This document shows positions 45,941 to 54,747 of a stretch of DNA of 64,000 bases, one piece after another (positions within the stretch are counted from its first letter, which is position 1; each line of letters opens with the position of its first letter). The stretch spans positions 62,001-126,000 of the forward strand of contig KB911124.1 in the NCBI GenBank assembly GCA_000383355.1, read 5' to 3'. The stretch is from Flavobacterium sp. SCGC AAA160-P02. Lineage in GTDB: Bacteria > Bacteroidota > Bacteroidia > Flavobacteriales > Flavobacteriaceae. The position numbers and the translations under genes were made by a program. The notes beneath the pieces were generated by a model. That model was given only the letters and a program-made list of their open reading frames with translations, made no database searches and was not told where the DNA came from.

Positions 45941-47494
45941 ATGAAAAATCAGTACGTTATTTACTTCCTATTAGCGCTATCTACTTCTGTAAGCTTCTCG
46001 CAACAAACTCCTATAAATTTTGAGAATACATCTCATAGTTTTATTGGATTTGGAAATAGTAGCTATGCTTTTAACACAGACCCACAAGACACTACCAACA
46101 ATGTTGGTGAGTTTTATAATGATGGATCTTCTGCAAACCAAGGTTTTTATATTGATTTAAATAGGTCTATAGATTTAGATGAAGAGAAAAACCTAAGCTT
46201 GTCTTTCTATTCTTATGACACAAACTCACACAGCATCACCATAAAATTAGAAAATGGCGAGAATCCAGATGTTGAAGTAACACAAACAATTAGTGGTTCT
46301 TCCCAAAATAATTGGACAGCTCTGAGCTTTGATTTTTCAAATGCTACCTATACTTCAAACGGAACATCTATAGATGCAACTGGCACTTATAATAGGCTCA
46401 CTATTTTCATAGATCTTGGAGTAAATACCTCAGGAACCTATTTAATAGATACTATTAACGATGGCTCTGAAGTTACAGACCCTAATGAATTAGATATCAT
46501 CTATACAGATCTTGTATGGGCTGATGAATTTGATACAAATGGCGCAATAGATGCAGCAAAATGGCATCATCAAACTCAATTACCTCAGGGTGGAAGTTGG
46601 TATAATGGAGAAGTACAACATTATACAAACCGTATAGAAAACTCTTCTGTTAACAACGGTTTTTTAGATATTACTGCCATTAAAGAAAATTTTACAGATC
46701 AAGGGCAAACCAAACAATATACTTCAGCCAGATTAAATTCTAAGTTTGCATTTACCTTCGGTCGTGTAGATGTTAGAGCTAAACTACCTTTTGGAGATGG
46801 TACATGGCCTGCAATTTGGACTCTTGGGAAAAACATTAATGAAGATGGTGGGTATTGGGACAACCAGTATGGTACTGTTGGTTGGCCTGCTTGCGGCGAA
46901 CTAGATATTATGGAACATGGTCTTCACCCCACCAATCAGGTAAGTGTTGCAATACACACTCCTTCTAGCTATGGATCAACTGTAAACACTTCTATTCAAC
47001 CACTTGCTGATGTTGCCAATGACTTTCATGTATATTCTATGAATTGGTCTCCAGACCAAATTACTTTTTTAATTGATGGAGTTGGTTTCTATACCTATAA
47101 TCCGGCGGTTAAAAATGATGATACTTGGCCATTTTATCTAGAACAATACTTGTTGTTAAATATTGCCATGGGAGGAAATGGTGGTGCTATAGATTCAAAT
47201 TTTTCTCAAAGTAGTATGGTCATAGATTATGTAAGAGTATATCAAAACACAACGGCAAGTACTGAAGATGTTTTTGCAAATAAATTTTCTGTGTATCCAA
47301 ACCCAAGTTCTGACGTTTTAAATATTAGAACCAATGAACCCATTGATAAAGTAGAACTTTACAATACAATTGGGCAATTAATTGTTGCAAAAAAAACAAC
47401 TAATATTAATATTAGCTCAATAAACATAGGAGTTTATATTCTTAAAATCTATTCAGGAAACAGAATCGTTACTAAAAAAGTGATGATCGATTAA
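45941..47494 (+). CDS. Secreted GH16 beta-glucanase with T9SS sorting domain
   Basis: The 517-residue product has a signal peptide (about residues 1-20), then a beta-rich N-terminal module (about 22-165) that looks like a carbohydrate-binding jelly roll without a clear family. The GH16 catalytic domain spans about 180-430, with the signature CGELDIMEH giving E320 (nucleophile), D322 and E325 (acid/base). The last 75 residues are a type A T9SS sorting domain. GH16 enzymes of this type hydrolyse laminarin or mixed-linkage beta-glucans. Together with the GH81 enzyme it indicates beta-1,3-glucan use. A strong terminator follows. Confidence 0.88.
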   Translation: MKNQYVIYFLLALSTSVSFSQQTPINFENTSHSFIGFGNSSYAFNTDPQDTTNNVGEFYNDGSSANQGFYIDLNRSIDLDEEKNLSLSFYSYDTNSHSITIKLENGENPDVEVTQTISGSSQNNWTALSFDFSNATYTSNGTSIDATGTYNRLTIFIDLGVNTSGTYLIDTINDGSEVTDPNELDIIYTDLVWADEFDTNGAIDAAKWHHQTQLPQGGSWYNGEVQHYTNRIENSSVNNGFLDITAIKENFTDQGQTKQYTSARLNSKFAFTFGRVDVRAKLPFGDGTWPAIWTLGKNINEDGGYWDNQYGTVGWPACGELDIMEHGLHPTNQVSVAIHTPSSYGSTVNTSIQPLADVANDFHVYSMNWSPDQITFLIDGVGFYTYNPAVKNDDTWPFYLEQYLLLNIAMGGNGGAIDSNFSQSSMVIDYVRVYQNTTASTEDVFANKFSVYPNPSSDVLNIRTNEPIDKVELYNTIGQLIVAKKTTNINISSINIGVYILKIYSGNRIVTKKVMID

Positions 47495-47514
47495 TTCACT
47501 CACTCATTTTATAA

Positions 47515-47550
47515 AATAAAAAAACCACAACAATTGTTGTGGTTTTTTTA
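47515..47550. terminator. Palindromic terminator after the GH16 gene
   Basis: A 26-base perfect palindrome (13-bp arms, AAAACCACAACAA and complement) is flanked by A- and T-runs and could work in both directions. It resembles the terminator downstream of tRNA-Ser at 48011. Confidence 0.85.
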
Positions 47551-47563
47551 TTGCAAAGACGAA

Positions 47564-47984
47564 GGGAGTAACTTCGTTGATCCCAAATGGGTATCTTGAT
47601 CAAGCATGAAAACCCAAAAATAGCTGCGCTCTTTTATTTTTTGTTTCTCAAAACTTTCAAAACAATATCAGGGAGTAACTTCGTTGATCCCAAATGGGTA
47701 TCTTGAGCAAGCATGAAAACCCAAAAATAGCTGCGCTCTTTTATTTTTTGTTTCTCAAAACTTTCAAAACAATATCAGGGAGTAACTTCGTTGATCCCAG
47801 ATGGGTATCTTGAACAAGCATAAAAACCCAAAAATAGCTGCGCTCTTTTATTTTTTGTTTCTCAAAACTTTCAAAACAATATCAGGGAGTAACTTCGTTG
47901 ATCCCAAATGGGTATCTTGAGCAAGCATGAAAACCCAAAAATAGCTGCGCTCTTTTATTTTTTGTTTCTCAAAACTTTCAAAAG
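47564..47984. repeat. Four-unit tandem repeat of 107 bp beside tRNA-Ser
   Basis: Units begin with GGGAGTAACTTCGTTGATCC at 47564, 47671, 47778 and 47885, an exact 107-bp period. Differences are few (for example GATCAAGC, GAGCAAGC and GAACAAGC in successive units). The last unit passes into the tRNA-Ser terminator. On the minus strand short open frames cross the array, but they are repeat-driven and not credible genes. The stretch 47495-48044 is otherwise gene-free. Confidence 0.93.
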
Positions 47985-48010
47985 CAAGCTTTTGACGTGT
48001 TGAGAAACAA

Positions 48011-48040
48011 AAAAACCGCAACTTTCGTTGCGGGTTTTCT
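48011..48040 (-). terminator. Terminator of the rpsP-rimM-tRNA-Ser transcript
   Basis: CCGCAAC-TTTC-GTTGCGG forms a 7-bp stem flanked by A- and T-runs just after the 3' end of tRNA-Ser on the minus strand. Confidence 0.8.
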
Positions 48041-48044
48041 TTTG

Positions 48045-48132
48045 CAGAGAGGAAGGGATTCGAACCCTCGATACCCTTGAGAGGTATACACACTTTCCAG
48101 GCGTGCGCCTTCGACCACTCGGCCACCTCTCT
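48045..48132 (-). tRNA. tRNA-Ser (anticodon GGA)
   Basis: The 88-base gene folds as a class II tRNA. The acceptor stem AGAGAGG pairs with CCTCTCT. There are a GGCCGAGTGG D-region, the anticodon loop CCTGGAAAG with anticodon GGA, a long variable arm (TACCTCTCAAGGGTA) and the T-arm GGGTTCGAATCCC. The 3' CCA is not encoded, as usual in this phylum. The 5' end overlaps the last two bases of the rimM stop codon, so it must be processed from the rpsP-rimM transcript or have a promoter inside rimM. Confidence 0.95.
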
Positions 48133-48658
48133 AGTTCAAATACAAATCAATTAACCCTTCAGGGGTCTCTACATGTACTTGTTTGTTTTTTCTGTCTATC
48201 TTTTTAATAAAATCATCTATCATTGGTATAAAAATCTCTACATCACCTTTCTCTATCTCAAACATAGGTTGTGCAGCTTTGTCATTAATATACACCAACA
48301 CACCAACGTCTCCGTGAACTGCATCAATTATAGTAAAACCAATAATTTCATGAAAATAGAATTGATCACCTTGTAATTTGGGTAATAAATCTAATGGAAG
48401 ATAAATTCCGGCTTTCATAATAAAATCTGCCTCTTCCTCGGTATTTACCCCATCAAAATGAACACGTAACATGGTGCTTCTACTCAAAGAACTTTTTTTA
48501 ATGAAAAATGGAACCAGATTGCCTCCTAAGTCGACAAATACTGATTCCATATCTCTATACAGTGCTGGTTCGTCTGTATCTAATTTGATAACAACCTCAC
48601 CTTTAAAACTGTGTTTTTTAACGATTTTGCCTAAATAAAAACAATCTTCTTTACGCAT
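48131..48658 (-). CDS. rimM: Ribosome maturation factor RimM
   Basis: The 175-residue protein starts MRKEDCFYLGKIVKKHSFKGEVV, the RimM N-domain, and ends with the PRC-barrel domain (about residues 95-170, GFTIIDAVHGDVGVLVYI). RimM binds S19 and helps to mature the 30S head. It follows rpsP by 17 bases in the usual rpsP-rimM order. trmD does not follow; instead the stop codon runs into tRNA-Ser. Confidence 0.93.
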   Translation of the reverse strand: MRKEDCFYLGKIVKKHSFKGEVVIKLDTDEPALYRDMESVFVDLGGNLVPFFIKKSSLSRSTMLRVHFDGVNTEEEADFIMKAGIYLPLDLLPKLQGDQFYFHEIIGFTIIDAVHGDVGVLVYINDKAAQPMFEIEKGDVEIFIPMIDDFIKKIDRKNKQVHVETPEGLIDLYLN

Positions 48659-48675
48659 CTCGTTGAAAGTTTTGC

Positions 48676-49278
48676 TTATTCAGCAGAGTCTTCTTTTTTC
48701 TCTTCTGTAGCCTCAGGAGCCGCTTCTGCAACAACCTCTTCAGCAACTTCTGCTTTTGGAGCCGCTTCTGCAACAACCTCTTCAGCAACTTCTGCTTCTG
48801 GAGCCGCTTCTGCAACCTCTTCTACAGCTTCTTCAATAGCTGCAGCAACTCTAGCTTCATTAACAGCTTTTTCTGCTTCTAATGCTTTTGCTTTTACATC
48901 TAATTTAGCTTTTGCTACGGTTTCTTCTTTAGAAGCAACTTTTCCTGCTTTTAAATCTACCCAAGCTTGAAATTTCTCTTCAGCCTGCTCTTCAGTTAAA
49001 GCACCTTTTCTTACACCACCAACTAAATGATTTTTTAGCATGGCTCCTTTGTAAGATAAAATTGTTTTTGCAGTATCTGTTGGTTGCGCTCCGTCTTGCA
49101 ACCATTTTACAGCACCATCAATATCTAAATTAACAGTAGCTGGGTTGGTGTTAGGATTATAAGTTCCTAATTTTTCTAAGTAACGACCATCTCTTTTAGC
49201 TCTTGCATCTGCTGCAACGATCCAATAAAATGGCTTTCCTTTTTTACCGTGTCTTTGTAATCTAATTTTTACTGACAT
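48676..49278 (-). CDS. rpsP: 30S ribosomal protein S16 with long repetitive acidic tail
   Basis: The first 85 residues are a normal S16 (SVKIRLQRHGKKGKPFYWIV and YLEKLGTYNPNTNP). The product is 200 residues, about twice the size of E. coli S16. The extension is helical, alanine- and glutamate-rich, and ends in three copies of a 14-residue unit (VAEEVVAEAAPxAE) encoded by a 42-bp DNA repeat at about 48716-48835. Long S16 tails are usual in Bacteroidota, but the recent unit duplication is notable. The gene has a promoter box at 49346 and leads the rimM operon. Confidence 0.95.
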   Translation of the reverse strand: MSVKIRLQRHGKKGKPFYWIVAADARAKRDGRYLEKLGTYNPNTNPATVNLDIDGAVKWLQDGAQPTDTAKTILSYKGAMLKNHLVGGVRKGALTEEQAEEKFQAWVDLKAGKVASKEETVAKAKLDVKAKALEAEKAVNEARVAAAIEEAVEEVAEAAPEAEVAEEVVAEAAPKAEVAEEVVAEAAPEATEEKKEDSAE

Positions 49279-49345
49279 TCATTTAATTTTTAAAGGTTCT
49301 CGACCTTGATTATTAATAATATTATCATCTCGTGATAAGTGGGCG

Positions 49346-49353
49346 CAAATGTA
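49346..49353 (-). promoter_or_regulatory. -7 promoter box for rpsP
   Basis: On the minus strand TACATTTG fits TAnnTTTG, 67 bases before the rpsP start, with TTTG sequences upstream at near-consensus distance. The long leader could hold ribosomal-protein control. Confidence 0.55.
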
Positions 49354-49424
49354 CGAAGTTTTTTCAAATTTAAAACAAAAACAAATCCTTAAAGTTTTAA
49401 GTATTTTCCAAGTACTTTTGAAGT

Positions 49425-50273
49425 ATGGTTTTACTAAAAAACAATCTTATGAAAGGAACGCATGGTAAACCCATAGTTTCTGATTTGTATTATCATAAAA
49501 CAAACACAAGAAAACCGCTTGTTATTTTTTGTCATGGATATAAAGGATACAAAGATTGGGGTGCTTTTGATCTTATGTCTTCTAGCTTTTTAGAAGCAGG
49601 TATTGCTCTCTTAAAATTTAACTTTTCTCATAATGGGGGCACGCCAGAACAACCTATAGATTTTCCAGACTTAGAAGCCTTTGGAAACAATAATTATATG
49701 ATAGAGTTAGATGACTTAGAAAGCGTCATTAACTGGGTTAGTACTGCTGAAGAATTTAAAGATGAGATAGATATTAATAATATCATCTTAATTGGGCACT
49801 CTAGAGGTGGTGCTATTGCTATCTTAAAAGCTTCGGAAGATGCAAGAATTAAAAAACTCATTACCTGGGCTGCTGTCTGCGATCTTAATAGATCTATGTT
49901 TGAACAAGGAGCTGAATTAGAACAATGGAAAAAAGACGGCATCTATTATATTGTGAATGGGAGAACCAAACAAAAAATGCCTCATTATATACAATTTTAC
50001 CATAATTATAGTAAAAACAAAGAACGTTTAGATGTTAAGAAAGCAGTAAAACAACTAAGTATTCCGCAGCTCATATTTCATGGAGAGGGAGATCTTGCAG
50101 TTCCAGTAATACATGCAAAAAATTTACATCAATGGAATTCGGCTAGTGAATTAATATTACTCCCAAAAGCCAATCATGTTTTTGGAGCCTCACAACCCTG
50201 GCTTGAAGATAAATTACCTGAAGATTTTAGCATTGTTTTAAAGAAAACTATTGACTTTATTAATAAGTCTTAA
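49425..50273 (+). CDS. Alpha/beta hydrolase (dienelactone hydrolase/prolyl-oligopeptidase-like)
   Basis: The 282-residue cytoplasmic protein has CHGYKGYKDWG (oxyanion region, about residue 37), nucleophile elbow GHSRGGA (serine about 126), an aspartate in FHGEGDLAVP (about 224) and the catalytic histidine in KANHVFG (about 249). No signal peptide is present. It resembles YqiA/YuxL-like esterases of unknown substrate. An in-frame ATG at 49449 is an alternative start. It is divergent from rpsP and upstream of dnaE by 91 bases. Confidence 0.8.
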   Translation: MVLLKNNLMKGTHGKPIVSDLYYHKTNTRKPLVIFCHGYKGYKDWGAFDLMSSSFLEAGIALLKFNFSHNGGTPEQPIDFPDLEAFGNNNYMIELDDLESVINWVSTAEEFKDEIDINNIILIGHSRGGAIAILKASEDARIKKLITWAAVCDLNRSMFEQGAELEQWKKDGIYYIVNGRTKQKMPHYIQFYHNYSKNKERLDVKKAVKQLSIPQLIFHGEGDLAVPVIHAKNLHQWNSASELILLPKANHVFGASQPWLEDKLPEDFSIVLKKTIDFINKS

Positions 50274-50364
50274 TTGTTAATAAAACCGAATAACTCTTCG
50301 CGTATTTTCCCGGCTCTTTTTAGTACTTTTATACTACTAATTTCTATACAAGAAATCCGCAACT

Positions 50365-53300
50365 ATGTACTTAATTTTTGATACGGAAACCACTGGGTTG
50401 CCAAAGAGTTGGAACGCTCCTATGACCGATACAAACAACTGGCCAAGATGCGTTCAAATTGCATGGCAGTTGCATGACAATATGGGAAACATCATAGAAC
50501 ACCATGATTTTCTTCTTCAACCAGACGGTTTTAATATTCCGTATGATGCAGAACGTATTCACGGAATTTCTACAGAATTAGCTCAAGAACAAGGAATTTC
50601 ATTGCAAGAAGGACTACAACTATTTAATGAGGTTTTACAAAAAACAACTTTTATTGTAGGTCAGAATTTAAACTTCGACCTTAATATTATGGGCTGTGAA
50701 TTTCATAGATTGGGGGTTGCAAGTAACTTAACAACGCTTCCTATTTTAGACACCTGTACAGAACATACGGCACAATTGTGTCAAATACCTGGAGGTCGTG
50801 GCGGAAAATTTAAACTACCCACCTTAACAGAATTACACAAGCATTTATTTGGTGTAGGTTTTGGAGATGCTCACAATGCTACTGCAGATGTTGAAGCAAC
50901 CACAAGATGTTTCTTAGAATTAATTCGTTTGCGAGAATTCTCTAAAGAGAAATTAGATGTTGATGAATCATATTTTCAGAATTTTTCGGAAGCCAATCCA
51001 AAACCTATTGAGGTTATTGGTTTAAAACACATCAATCTTAAAAAAGAAAGTGAAAAAATTAGAAAGCGCCTTGCGTCTCTAAAAGAAACCAAAACAACCA
51101 CTACTACTTCAGCCGGATTGTCTGAATTAGAAAACGTTAAGTTTGCTCATTTACATAATCATACACAATTTTCTGTATTACAATCTACCATTCAAATTGG
51201 AAATATTGTAAAAGCAGCAGCCAAAGACAATATGTCTGCTATTGCTTTAACAGATACAGGAAACATGATGGCTTCTTTTCATTTTGTGAGCGCTATTTTA
51301 AAACATAATAAACAAGCTTTTGCCAAAAATGAGATCTCAGAAGAAAATGGCGAAGCTGCAGAAGAAACCATTCTAAAACCTATTTTAGGATGTGAGTTTA
51401 ATGTTTGTGAAGACCACTTAGATAAGAAAAGAAAAGACAATGGCTATCAAATTGTTTTGCTGGCTAAAACCAAAAAAGGGTATCACAACCTTGCAAAAAT
51501 GTCTTCCATTGCTTTTGTTAATGGATTCTATTATGTGCCAAGAATAGACCGTAAAGTTATTGAGCAATACAAAGAAGACATCATTGTATTAACAGGAAAC
51601 ACCTACGGTGAAGTACCTAGTAAAATATTAAATGTTGGAGAAAAACAGGCAGAAGATGCCCTAATTTGGTGGAAAGAACAGTTTGCCGATGATTTCTACA
51701 TTGAACTAATGCGACATAACCAAGAAGATGAGCGCATTGTAAATGAAACGCTCTTAAAGTTTGCCGAAAAACACGCTGTTAAAGTTGTTGCAACCAATAA
51801 CATATTTTACCTCAACAAAGAAGATGCCAATGCCCATGATATTTTACTCTGTGTAAAAGAAGGTGAAAAACAGGCAACTCCTAAAGGAAAAGGAAGAGGC
51901 TACAGATATGGCTTACCTAATGATGAATACTATTTCAAATCTACGGAAGAAATGAAATTATTGTTTGCAGATATTCCTAAAGCCATTAGTAATATTCAGG
52001 AAATTGTAGATAAAATAGAGGTATTTTCATTGGCTCGTGATGTATTATTGCCTGCTTTTGATATTCCAGATAAATTTCAAGCCAAAGAAGATGAAGATGA
52101 TGGTGGAAAAAGAGGTGAAAATGATTACCTAAAGCATCTTACTTTTATTGGAGCGAAAAAACGCTATGGAGAGATTACAGAAGCTATTAAAGAACGTTTA
52201 GATTTTGAATTAGGAGTTATTGAAAATACAGGATATCCAGGGTATTTCTTGATTGTAGAGGATTTTATAAGAGAGGCCAGAAAAATGGATGTTTCTGTTG
52301 GTCCTGGGCGTGGTTCTGCAGCTGGTTCTGTAGTGGCTTATTGCCTTTGGATTACCAATATTGACCCGATTAAATACGATTTACTTTTTGAGCGTTTTCT
52401 AAATCCAGAGCGTGTATCTATGCCAGATATTGATATAGATTTTGATGATGAAGGAAGAGGTAGAGTGATAGATTATGTAATTAATAAATATGGTGCCAAC
52501 CAGGTTGCTCAAATTATTACCTACGGAACAATGGCCGCTAAATCGTCTATTAGAGATACCGCTAGAGTACTAGATTTACCTTTATTTGAGGCAGATAGAA
52601 TTGCCAAATTAATACCAAATATTAAACTAAAAGATATTTTTGGAACAGACGATAAAAGCAAAGGGAAAATTGCTGCCTTACGTTCTGAAGAAAAAGACAT
52701 GGTTAATGAGTTAAGAGTCATGTCTGAAGGAAATGGGATAGAATCAGAAACCATTAACAAAGCAACTATTCTAGAAGGTTCTGTTAGAAACACAGGAACT
52801 CATGCATGTGGGGTAATTATTACACCCTCAGATATTACCAACTTTGTACCTGTTGCTTTAGCAAAGGACTCTGATATGTATGTAACTCAGTTTGACAATT
52901 CTGTAGTGGAAAGTGCAGGGTTATTAAAAATGGATTTCTTAGGATTAAAGACCCTAACTTTAATAAAAGATACTGTAAAAATTGTAAAAGCGCGCCATGG
53001 AGTTCTATTAGATCCTGAAACGTTTCCGTTAGATGATGTAAAAACATACGAATTATTTCAACGTGGAGAAACCATTGGAATTTTTCAATATGAATCGCCA
53101 GGAATGCAAAAACACATGCGCTCTTTAAAACCAACTGTTTTTGGAGATTTAATTGCCATGAATGCCTTGTATAGACCGGGTCCTATGGAATATATTCCTT
53201 CCTTTATTAATAGAAAGCACGGAAAGGAAGATATTGAGTATGACTTACCAGCTATGGAAGAATATTTAGCTGAAACCTATGGTATTACAGTATACCAAGA

Positions 53301-54747
53301 ACAGGTAATGTTGCTCTCTCAAAAACTTGCTAATTTCACCAAAGGTGAAGCTGATGTTCTTAGAAAAGCAATGGGGAAAAAACAGGCAGCAGTCTTAGCT
53401 AAAATGAAGCCTAAGTTTATAGAACAAGCAGGAGAAAAAGGTCATGAGGCAGAGAAACTAGAAAAAATATGGAAAGATTGGGAAGCTTTTGCATCGTATG
53501 CTTTTAATAAATCTCACTCTACCTGTTATGCGTGGATTGCCTACCAAACAGCCTATTTAAAAGCTCACTACCCTGCAGAATATATGGCTTCTGTATTGTC
53601 TAATAACATGAATGATATTAAGTCTGTTTCATTTTTTATGGAAGAATGTAAATCTATGGGCTTAGAAGTTTTAGGACCAGATGTAAACGAATCTTATCTA
53701 AAATTTTCTGTAAATAATCAAGGAGCTGTTCGTTTTGGAATGGGAGCTATTAAAGGTGTGGGTAGTTCTGCTGTAAAAGCAATTATTAAAGAGCGAAAAG
53801 AAAACGGACATTTTACATCAATTTTTGATGTAACCAAAAGAGTAGATTTACGTGCTGCCAATAAAAAAGCCTTTGATGGTTTAATTTTAGCTGGTGGTTT
53901 TGATTCTTTTTCTAGTACACACAGAGCTCAATATTTTGCTGAAGATGAAAAAGGACAAACTTTTATAGAGAAAGCTATTCGATATGGAAATAAATACCAA
54001 GAAAATTTAAACTCAGCTCAGGTATCGTTATTTGGTGAAGCTTCTGATGTTCAATTTCCAGAGCCAGAAATTCCTGAATGTGACGTTTGGGGAAATATGG
54101 AAGAGCTTGCCAAAGAAAAAGAAGTGGTAGGTATTTATATTTCTGCTCACCCTCTAGATGATTTTAAAAATGAACTAAAGTTTTGCAATGCAAGTGTTGC
54201 TCACTTTAAAGGAGATTTACAAAAATATGTGGGCGCTAATTTAGTTTTTGCAGGGATTATTACAGAAGTTCAGCACCGAGTATCAAAAGCCGGAAAAGGA
54301 TGGGCATCTTTCTTTATTGAAGATTACTTAGACAGTTTTGAGTTTCGGATTTTTGGAGAAGATTACTTAAAGTTTAAGCACTTTTTTGTTCCTAATTCTT
54401 TCTTATTTGTAAGAACTACCATTCAAAAAGGATGGGTAAATAAAGAGGGTGTAGAAGGTGATGCAAGATTAAAATTTACAGAGTTTAAATTGCTACATGA
54501 TGTCATGGATGATTTATGCAAAAAGGTAACCATAAAAATACCTATTGAAGAGGTGCATGAAAAATCTATACAAAATTTTGACACCTTATTTAAAGCACAT
54601 GAAGGAAAGCAATCATTACGGTTTGTGATCTATGATGTGGCAGAAGAAATAGAATTAGATGTTCCTAGCAGAAATACCAAAATAAAAATTAGTGGTGAGC
54701 TCTTAAAAATACTTGAAGACCAACATGTTAATTTTAAATTAAATTAG
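50365..54747 (+). CDS. dnaE: DNA polymerase III alpha subunit with N-terminal proofreading exonuclease
   Basis: The 1460-residue product is the replicative polymerase. Residues 1-190 are a DEDDh exonuclease (FDTETTG, NLNFDLN and HNATADVEAT motifs), a fusion typical of Bacteroidota. It supplies proofreading that E. coli encodes separately as DnaQ. The PHP domain follows (AHLHNHTQFSVL from about 263), then the C-family palm (GPGRGSAAGSVVAYCLW near 650 and PDIDIDFDDEGRGRVIDYV near 690). A helix-hairpin-helix region and an OB-fold near the C-terminus complete it. The 3' end overlaps the convergent gldA gene by four bases. Confidence 0.96.
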   Translation: MYLIFDTETTGLPKSWNAPMTDTNNWPRCVQIAWQLHDNMGNIIEHHDFLLQPDGFNIPYDAERIHGISTELAQEQGISLQEGLQLFNEVLQKTTFIVGQNLNFDLNIMGCEFHRLGVASNLTTLPILDTCTEHTAQLCQIPGGRGGKFKLPTLTELHKHLFGVGFGDAHNATADVEATTRCFLELIRLREFSKEKLDVDESYFQNFSEANPKPIEVIGLKHINLKKESEKIRKRLASLKETKTTTTTSAGLSELENVKFAHLHNHTQFSVLQSTIQIGNIVKAAAKDNMSAIALTDTGNMMASFHFVSAILKHNKQAFAKNEISEENGEAAEETILKPILGCEFNVCEDHLDKKRKDNGYQIVLLAKTKKGYHNLAKMSSIAFVNGFYYVPRIDRKVIEQYKEDIIVLTGNTYGEVPSKILNVGEKQAEDALIWWKEQFADDFYIELMRHNQEDERIVNETLLKFAEKHAVKVVATNNIFYLNKEDANAHDILLCVKEGEKQATPKGKGRGYRYGLPNDEYYFKSTEEMKLLFADIPKAISNIQEIVDKIEVFSLARDVLLPAFDIPDKFQAKEDEDDGGKRGENDYLKHLTFIGAKKRYGEITEAIKERLDFELGVIENTGYPGYFLIVEDFIREARKMDVSVGPGRGSAAGSVVAYCLWITNIDPIKYDLLFERFLNPERVSMPDIDIDFDDEGRGRVIDYVINKYGANQVAQIITYGTMAAKSSIRDTARVLDLPLFEADRIAKLIPNIKLKDIFGTDDKSKGKIAALRSEEKDMVNELRVMSEGNGIESETINKATILEGSVRNTGTHACGVIITPSDITNFVPVALAKDSDMYVTQFDNSVVESAGLLKMDFLGLKTLTLIKDTVKIVKARHGVLLDPETFPLDDVKTYELFQRGETIGIFQYESPGMQKHMRSLKPTVFGDLIAMNALYRPGPMEYIPSFINRKHGKEDIEYDLPAMEEYLAETYGITVYQEQVMLLSQKLANFTKGEADVLRKAMGKKQAAVLAKMKPKFIEQAGEKGHEAEKLEKIWKDWEAFASYAFNKSHSTCYAWIAYQTAYLKAHYPAEYMASVLSNNMNDIKSVSFFMEECKSMGLEVLGPDVNESYLKFSVNNQGAVRFGMGAIKGVGSSAVKAIIKERKENGHFTSIFDVTKRVDLRAANKKAFDGLILAGGFDSFSSTHRAQYFAEDEKGQTFIEKAIRYGNKYQENLNSAQVSLFGEASDVQFPEPEIPECDVWGNMEELAKEKEVVGIYISAHPLDDFKNELKFCNASVAHFKGDLQKYVGANLVFAGIITEVQHRVSKAGKGWASFFIEDYLDSFEFRIFGEDYLKFKHFFVPNSFLFVRTTIQKGWVNKEGVEGDARLKFTEFKLLHDVMDDLCKKVTIKIPIEEVHEKSIQNFDTLFKAHEGKQSLRFVIYDVAEEIELDVPSRNTKIKISGELLKILEDQHVNFKLN

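Noticed and set aside
47564-47984. The regularly repeated block beside tRNA-Ser as a possible CRISPR array
   Set aside because: The 107-bp units are contiguous and nearly identical along their full length, with no variable spacers, and no cas genes are present.
47848-48126. A 92-codon minus-strand reading frame
   Set aside because: It runs through the tRNA-Ser gene, its terminator and the tandem repeats, so it is an artefact of open frame and not a gene.
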